Assembly: GCF_041260155.1 (NCBI RefSeq)
Contig: NC_091944.1
Location: forward strand, 22,617,877-22,681,876
Direction of reading: 5' to 3'
Origin: Ptychodera flava
Lineage: Eukaryota; Hemichordata; Enteropneusta; Ptychoderidae
Length of the DNA stretch: 64,000 nucleotides
The notes below the pieces were generated by a model. That model ran no database searches. It was not told the DNA's origin and saw only the letters and a list, made by a program, of their open reading frames with translations. Positions within the stretch are counted from its first letter, which is position 1; every line of letters starts with the position of its first letter. The position numbers and the translations under genes were made by a program. Positions 60,811-64,000 of the stretch are shown one piece after another.

Positions 60811-63795
60811 ATGGTAATCTGTAGGTATTACTTGGAAGGACGCTGTCGATACGGCAATCAATGCCGGTTCGAGCATCCGTCAAAAGACCAAGGTAAGTAG
60901 TTGCTTTCGTTCCGTGGCCCACATCTTTCGCTTCCTCAGCGATTTTGAGTGATGGGCTACAGAACTGCAGCAAGCACAAGACTAGTGGCAGGAATTTATT
61001 TCCCATAGGCCACCAAAGTACCTGTGAGCTACATTTTCTTTCGTTTTACATGAATCAGCGATACAAATCCTGTTGACTGAGAGAGATAGACCAATGTCAA
61101 CTCGAGTACTGATTTTAGAGTTCGTGATGAAAAATAGCGCCCCCAGTAGGGTTTTTGCAGAAATTCGTGCTTCTTCCCACGATTTCCATGGGCCTATATT
61201 ACCATTTATACCACAGAATACTACTCAACAGTCTGCATTTTTATTCCAGCAGACAATGGATGGCCTGTGCGGAAATGTTTCAGGTCCAAGCTCCAACCAA
61301 ATGAGAATCGCTGCAGCTACTGCAGTGTCAAAACTAAAAGGTTACTCAAAGTGAAGTGCTGGTCTTGTTGCAGCTTTCCAGTGCATGCAATATCATTTGT
61401 ACAGAGCCAACAGCATTGTGTGTTCCCAGCATTGCCCCACCCAATAACGCCAGAATCTCTGTACTTCATTGTATTGCGTTCAAATGTTGCTCATACATGT
61501 AACTTAAAAGGTCCTCAATAGACTTATCCACAGTATCTCAGAAACTGAATTACGCTGCATTCTTCATCACATACTCTTCATTCATCGGATAAATGCCTTC
61601 TGCACGCATCCAGATGGAATCTTACTTCCTACAGTCGCCACTTATTCTTCTCAGCAGCTCTTGTCCTTTGGAATCTCTACCCTTTGACATCAAACCTCTC
61701 CAAAAGTCAACACTTTCAGTATTAAATAAGACAATTCAGAGAGTATTTTCATCCTCCTAATCACTGGAAGTGCCTCTTAGCATTGTATACCTTTGATATT
61801 AGGCCCTATATAGATTTGTTAGATGATAGATAGCCTTACATGTTGCTGTGTGAACAGGTCTGTGTGTCGTCACTAGTTATAGTTTCAGTACCAGCTGTAA
61901 AGGAGACCTGCTCATTGAGCTATTCAGGGCCACATTAGACTGAAAGATCCGTCACTCAAGGAAACTGTCTATGTTCCCCTCCTAGGGGGTAGTGTAAAGA
62001 GCGCCCTCGAGTGACGGATCTTTCAGTTCAGGGCCACATATGCAAGCTCTGATCATCTGCTCTATGTCTCGCCGCGGTGCCGTGTCTCACAACTTTCCCA
62101 GGTGGTTTTGTTGGGCTTTGCCCCCTTCGCCACCATACAAAATCACTGTGGAAAGTTATGGGCTACCTAAACACATTAATTTTATGGTGTAACTTGAAGG
62201 CAGAGCCACATGTAGATGGAGTTGTAGTCACAAACACCTTTGTATTGTTATTTTACGCTGTGTTATTGCCCATGCTGCATTGGTGGACTACTGTAAATGC
62301 CATTGTTCATTTATTCACATTGATTTGTTTTTGCTATTTTTACTGATAGACAGTGATTACACAGTGAAACAAATTCTTTTGTTTCATGGACAAATCCGCA
62401 AATTTAAGTCCCACAGAAAATGTCTCAAACATCAAAATAATGAAATTAAAATCCTGAGAAAATTATGATTTTAGGGTATACATCTTCATGCAATGATATT
62501 ATGACATATATGGTTACTGAAACAGTGAAAGCACAGTTCAGAGCAGTAGTGGGCACAATTACAGAAGTGGTATTCACAATACATTGCAGTTAGTACAGCC
62601 ATTACGGAATACTGTGCTTTGTGTATGGCAGATATGACGTCATCAGTTTGTGGCGATACCATTTCTGTAATGGTGCCTAGTAGTGTTCATGTGTGACTGG
62701 ACACACAATTCTCATAGTCAAAGATAATGGTCAACTCCAGTATGTTAACTCACATCAGGTTCATGAATACACATTGCACATTCACAACGTCACGTTGTAT
62801 CAAATTATCCACCCAGGAAATTTTGTGCATGCCATTCACTGTCTTCTATGGAAATGATAACACCCATCATATTTAAATATCAATATTTTGCAGGATCAGG
62901 TTACAATCAGCAATGGAGAGGAGGGGGAGGGGGAGGAGGAGGGAGGAATCCCAACCAATGGACCAGGAGGGTTGGATTTTCGGAGCCGTTTCCTCAAAAC
63001 CAGAATCGCTTTGCCCCGTTGGCATCTCAACAAACTGGAACCATTGACAAGACTCAAATTTTGTAAGTGTCTTTCATCTGATGGGATAATACTTGTACAT
63101 CTGTTAATAGAATTGTTGACAGGGCTGTACTTGTGTCAATTCATGAAAATGGATAGTCAATATTGATGACAATTAAGTAGCATGTGAGGAACAGCCAAAA
63201 TTAAACAGGTAGTACATGCAAAATTCTTTTGTTCTCGATGGCAGATGTATCAAATTAGGGAGTATGAGGCAGCACACTCAGGTCAGAAGAAGAATGTCCA
63301 GCCATAGACAGCAGAAAGCAATTCTTCTCCTGGCTAGGGCCTAGCTCACAGAAATGTTGTCATTTAGTCTAAATGGTTTGTCACTATTGTGAAAGTATGC
63401 CACACATATACCAGTACATGTACATTCACAGAAAGTGTCAACCTTATGAAATTCCAAATTCAACCATGCTACTGCCATTTTACTTTTAATGGCTGAACAG
63501 TGTCATTTGCGTTTGAATAAAAATCTCAGTATCATATGTTTTAAGTACTTTTTCCAGCTCTCTCTACCTTCGTTATAAAAATTACTGTCATCAAAATGCC
63601 TGAACATTTCTTCATATTGCGCTCTGACTTTTCATGTTAATGTTATTTCATCTTTAATTTTGAATGAGTGACAAAGATGTGTTTCTTTCTCTCCTTACAG
63701 AGAGACAATGAAAAGGGACATGGAAGAGTGGGAAAGTTCCAACATGTGGATATTTTCATCCTACTCACTCAGCAAAACACAGAAAACCCTTCCAG
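60811..63795 (+). CDS. NUP42: Nucleoporin NUP42 (NUPL2), N-terminal part (partial)
   Basis: Exons 60811-60892, 62894-63062 and 63701-63795, with phases G|GA and TT|A in agreement; the frame leaves through a GTAAGA donor and continues beyond the window. The ATG opens MVICRYYLEGRCRYGNQCRF, a CCCH finger with spacing C-x7-C-x5-C-x3-H at residues 4, 12, 18 and 22. Exon 2 has a Gly8 run (from GGGGGA repeats) and RVGFSEPFPQNQNRFAPL. Exon 3 has LETMKRDMEEWESSNMWIFS, the motif shared with human NUPL2 (RKDMEIWESSGQWMF). Human NUP42 has FG repeats and a GLE1-binding C-terminus, expected further right. It works on the cytoplasmic side of the pore with GLE1 and DDX19 to release mRNPs. The start was chosen because the zinc finger begins at this ATG, as in orthologues. 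Confidence 0.92.
60893..62893 (+). other. NUP42: NUP42 intron 1
   Basis: Two kb between good splice sites (GTAAGT donor, TTTTGCAG acceptor). It contains the foldback element at 61922-62038. No extra exon with matching phase is needed. The reading frames at 61073-61521 and 62077-62346 show no known domain. Confidence 0.6.
61922..62038. mobile_element. Foldback MITE with 13-bp flanking direct repeats
   Basis: Arms ACTGAAAGATCCGTCACTC and GAGTGACGGATCTTTCAGT are perfect complements. The word TTCAGGGCCACAT stands outside each arm (61923-61935 and 62027-62039), as if the target was duplicated. The centre holds CCCCTCCTAGGGGG. About 90 bp between the repeats. Confidence 0.7.
63063..63700 (+). other. 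NUP42: NUP42 intron 2
   Basis: 638 bp with GTAAGT donor and CTCCTTACAG acceptor. Nothing else seen. After the third exon (63796-64000) the sequence is intron 3. Confidence 0.8.
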
Positions 63796-64000
63796 GTAAG
63801 ATACATGTACCTGTCCTGCTTATCCCAATGGCAATATCTTTACAGGTCGAAATCACTTCCACAAAATGGATGAAGTTATGGTGGTGTTTACATGTATTTA
63901 ACTGGTAAAGGCAATTTGGCATTTCATATACATAATTACCCACATTAAACATTTGCAAATCAAGGATAAATAATCATAATGTTATGGTAACTCCAATTTT

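Noticed and set aside
1..64000. CRISPR arrays, bacterial operons, rRNA or intact tRNA genes
   Set aside because: I looked for regular spaced repeats, ribosome-binding sites and cloverleaf-like sequences. The only spaced repeats are minisatellites without unique spacers, and the only tRNA-like sequence is the SINE head.

Overview
This is animal nuclear DNA. The genes are spliced, with GT-AG introns and one GC-AG intron. Intergenic and intronic sequence is AT-rich, and it is full of small inverted-repeat transposons, microsatellites and minisatellites. The proteins are typical metazoan ones and the repeats look like those of marine invertebrates. A hemichordate, lancelet or other invertebrate deuterostome fits best, but nothing here fixes the species. 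There are no bacterial operons, CRISPR arrays or rRNA genes. The longest open reading frames (14.9-16.1 kb) come from a 21-bp tandem repeat and are not genes.

Layout. (1) 1-1835, plus strand: the last three exons of TUBGCP5 (gamma-tubulin complex component 5), whose 5' part lies outside the window. A SINE sits in the first intron. (2) 1836-8430: 3' flank and intergenic DNA with simple repeats. (3) 8536-13735, plus strand: a three-exon gene for a 235-residue protein with two death domains, behind a recognisable promoter (CRE, inverted CCAAT box, TATA-like box). (4) 13736-17467: intergenic DNA dominated by a 1.2-kb array of a 21-bp repeat. (5) 17468-60363, minus strand: MCM3AP/GANP, the scaffold of the TREX-2 mRNA-export complex. 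I rebuilt it as 33 coding exons with matching splice phases at every junction (5007 nt, 1668 residues plus stop). (6) 60811 to the window end, plus strand: the first three coding exons of NUP42 (NUPL2), a CCCH zinc-finger nucleoporin.

MCM3AP and NUP42 are head to head, with 447 bp between their start codons. Both products act in mRNA export: TREX-2 brings mRNPs to the pore, and NUP42 works with GLE1 on the cytoplasmic face. A shared promoter coupling the two is therefore attractive, although this is inference.

The MCM3AP introns act as a transposon trap. One group of elements starts with CAGGG (or CTGTG), ends in the complement, and is flanked by 5-bp (once 6-bp) target duplications. Several are nested in or around other elements. 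A second group is flanked by TTAA and includes a 1.7-kb piggyBac-like element and three MITE families of about 90, 220 and 330 bp. Others have TA duplications. I found no intact transposase gene, so all look non-autonomous or decayed.
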